Positions 63,575 to 64,000 of a DNA stretch of 64,000 nt are shown here, piece by piece. Under the pieces are notes generated by a model. It saw nothing but the letters and a program-made list of their open reading frames with translations, made no database searches and was not told where the DNA came from. The translations under genes and the position numbers were made by a program. How positions within the stretch are numbered: the first letter of the stretch is position 1; each line of letters begins with the position of its first letter. Source of the DNA: Symbiodinium kawagutii. Lineage: Eukaryota; Sar; Dinophyceae; Suessiales; Symbiodiniaceae. Location of the stretch: assembly GCA_009767595.1 (NCBI GenBank), contig VSDK01012368.1:209619-273618 (forward strand), written 5' to 3'.

Positions 63575-64000
63575 GGTCGAACGGCCCACTAGACTGGAGT
63601 CATGGGCAAGAGCACGGTTGGACGGAATGAATTGCAAGATGTGGAGGAGGAGTGCATAGTTGGTGTAACAAGCAAGTACGCATTTCTTCCTACCAAGAGT
63701 GTGGTATAGATTCGTTTCGGATGGTAAGTTGGAGTAAGTGCATTGATGGACAGGAGCAGCACATGTTCCTGTCCTTTTCTAGCATGGAAACCCTGGCTAT
63801 GTGGTGACCCTAGATCTAGGCGCTCAATAAGCTTTAGAATTGTATTAACCAATACTGATTTGCCATTGAGACCACTATGAGTATTGGTACCAATAGTGAT
63901 ACAATCATATTGTAAATACTACAAGTGTTGGTATTCACCAATACTAGCCATACAAGCATATTGATACCAATACTGATGTTGATCAGCAACTTTTTTCTAT

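Larger units (their letters stand above)
61926..64000. other. Non-coding end of the window
   Basis: No gene recognised. Contains a family B element in reverse orientation (63,094-63,215), a perfect 22-bp palindrome (63,553-63,574) and GATACCAATACT words near the end. The open frames at 62,505-62,741 and 63,155-63,637 (minus) lack motifs. Confidence 0.45.

Overview
The window looks like nuclear DNA of a dinoflagellate, most likely a Symbiodiniaceae-type alga. The reasons are: every gene I can build is on the + strand (a unidirectional cluster); in the two well-resolved multi-exon genes nearly all introns end in AG followed by G; several introns start with GC or GA instead of GT; there is a dinoflagellate-style cytosine-5 DNA methyltransferase; and at 29.6-30.0 kb there is a tandem element whose translation (KCTALWRNARLEVKILK) resembles repeats I recall from Symbiodinium proteins. 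Splice sites were placed by eye from reading phase and family similarity. No transcript or search was available.

Layout. 0.7-3.8 kb: a C5 DNA methyltransferase gene with a short basic N-terminal exon and one long catalytic exon. The catalytic exon has a one-base frame break near 3,178. 3.9-12.8 kb: a ten-exon gene for a protein of about 1,305 residues that I do not recognise. It has a Cys-rich putative zinc cluster, an RGG-rich segment and a long helical C-terminal exon. All its exon phases agree. 12.8-19 kb: mostly non-coding, including a 22-bp-based satellite at 15.2-16.0 kb that is related in motif to the repeat at the window start. 19-22.4 kb: a few weak exon candidates of an unrecognised gene. 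22.9-53.2 kb: a 30-kb gene for a DASH-type cryptochrome/photolyase. It has about 17 exons, a hydrophobic leader suggesting export towards the plastid, and introns of 29 bp to 11 kb. Two runs of Ns fall inside or beside its exons. 53.7-61.9 kb: isolated exon candidates of one or more further + strand genes.

The non-coding DNA from 16 kb onward is dominated by a degenerate sea of TTAACCATCA / TGATGGTTAA words, many microsatellites, and at least three families of short inverted-repeat (MITE-like) elements. The most interesting structural signal is in the cryptochrome introns. They tend to open with G/T-rich GGTTGATGG words just after the donor and to close with the complementary CCATCAACC words just before the acceptor, so the intron ends could pair. 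The introns of the 3.9-12.8 kb gene do not show this.
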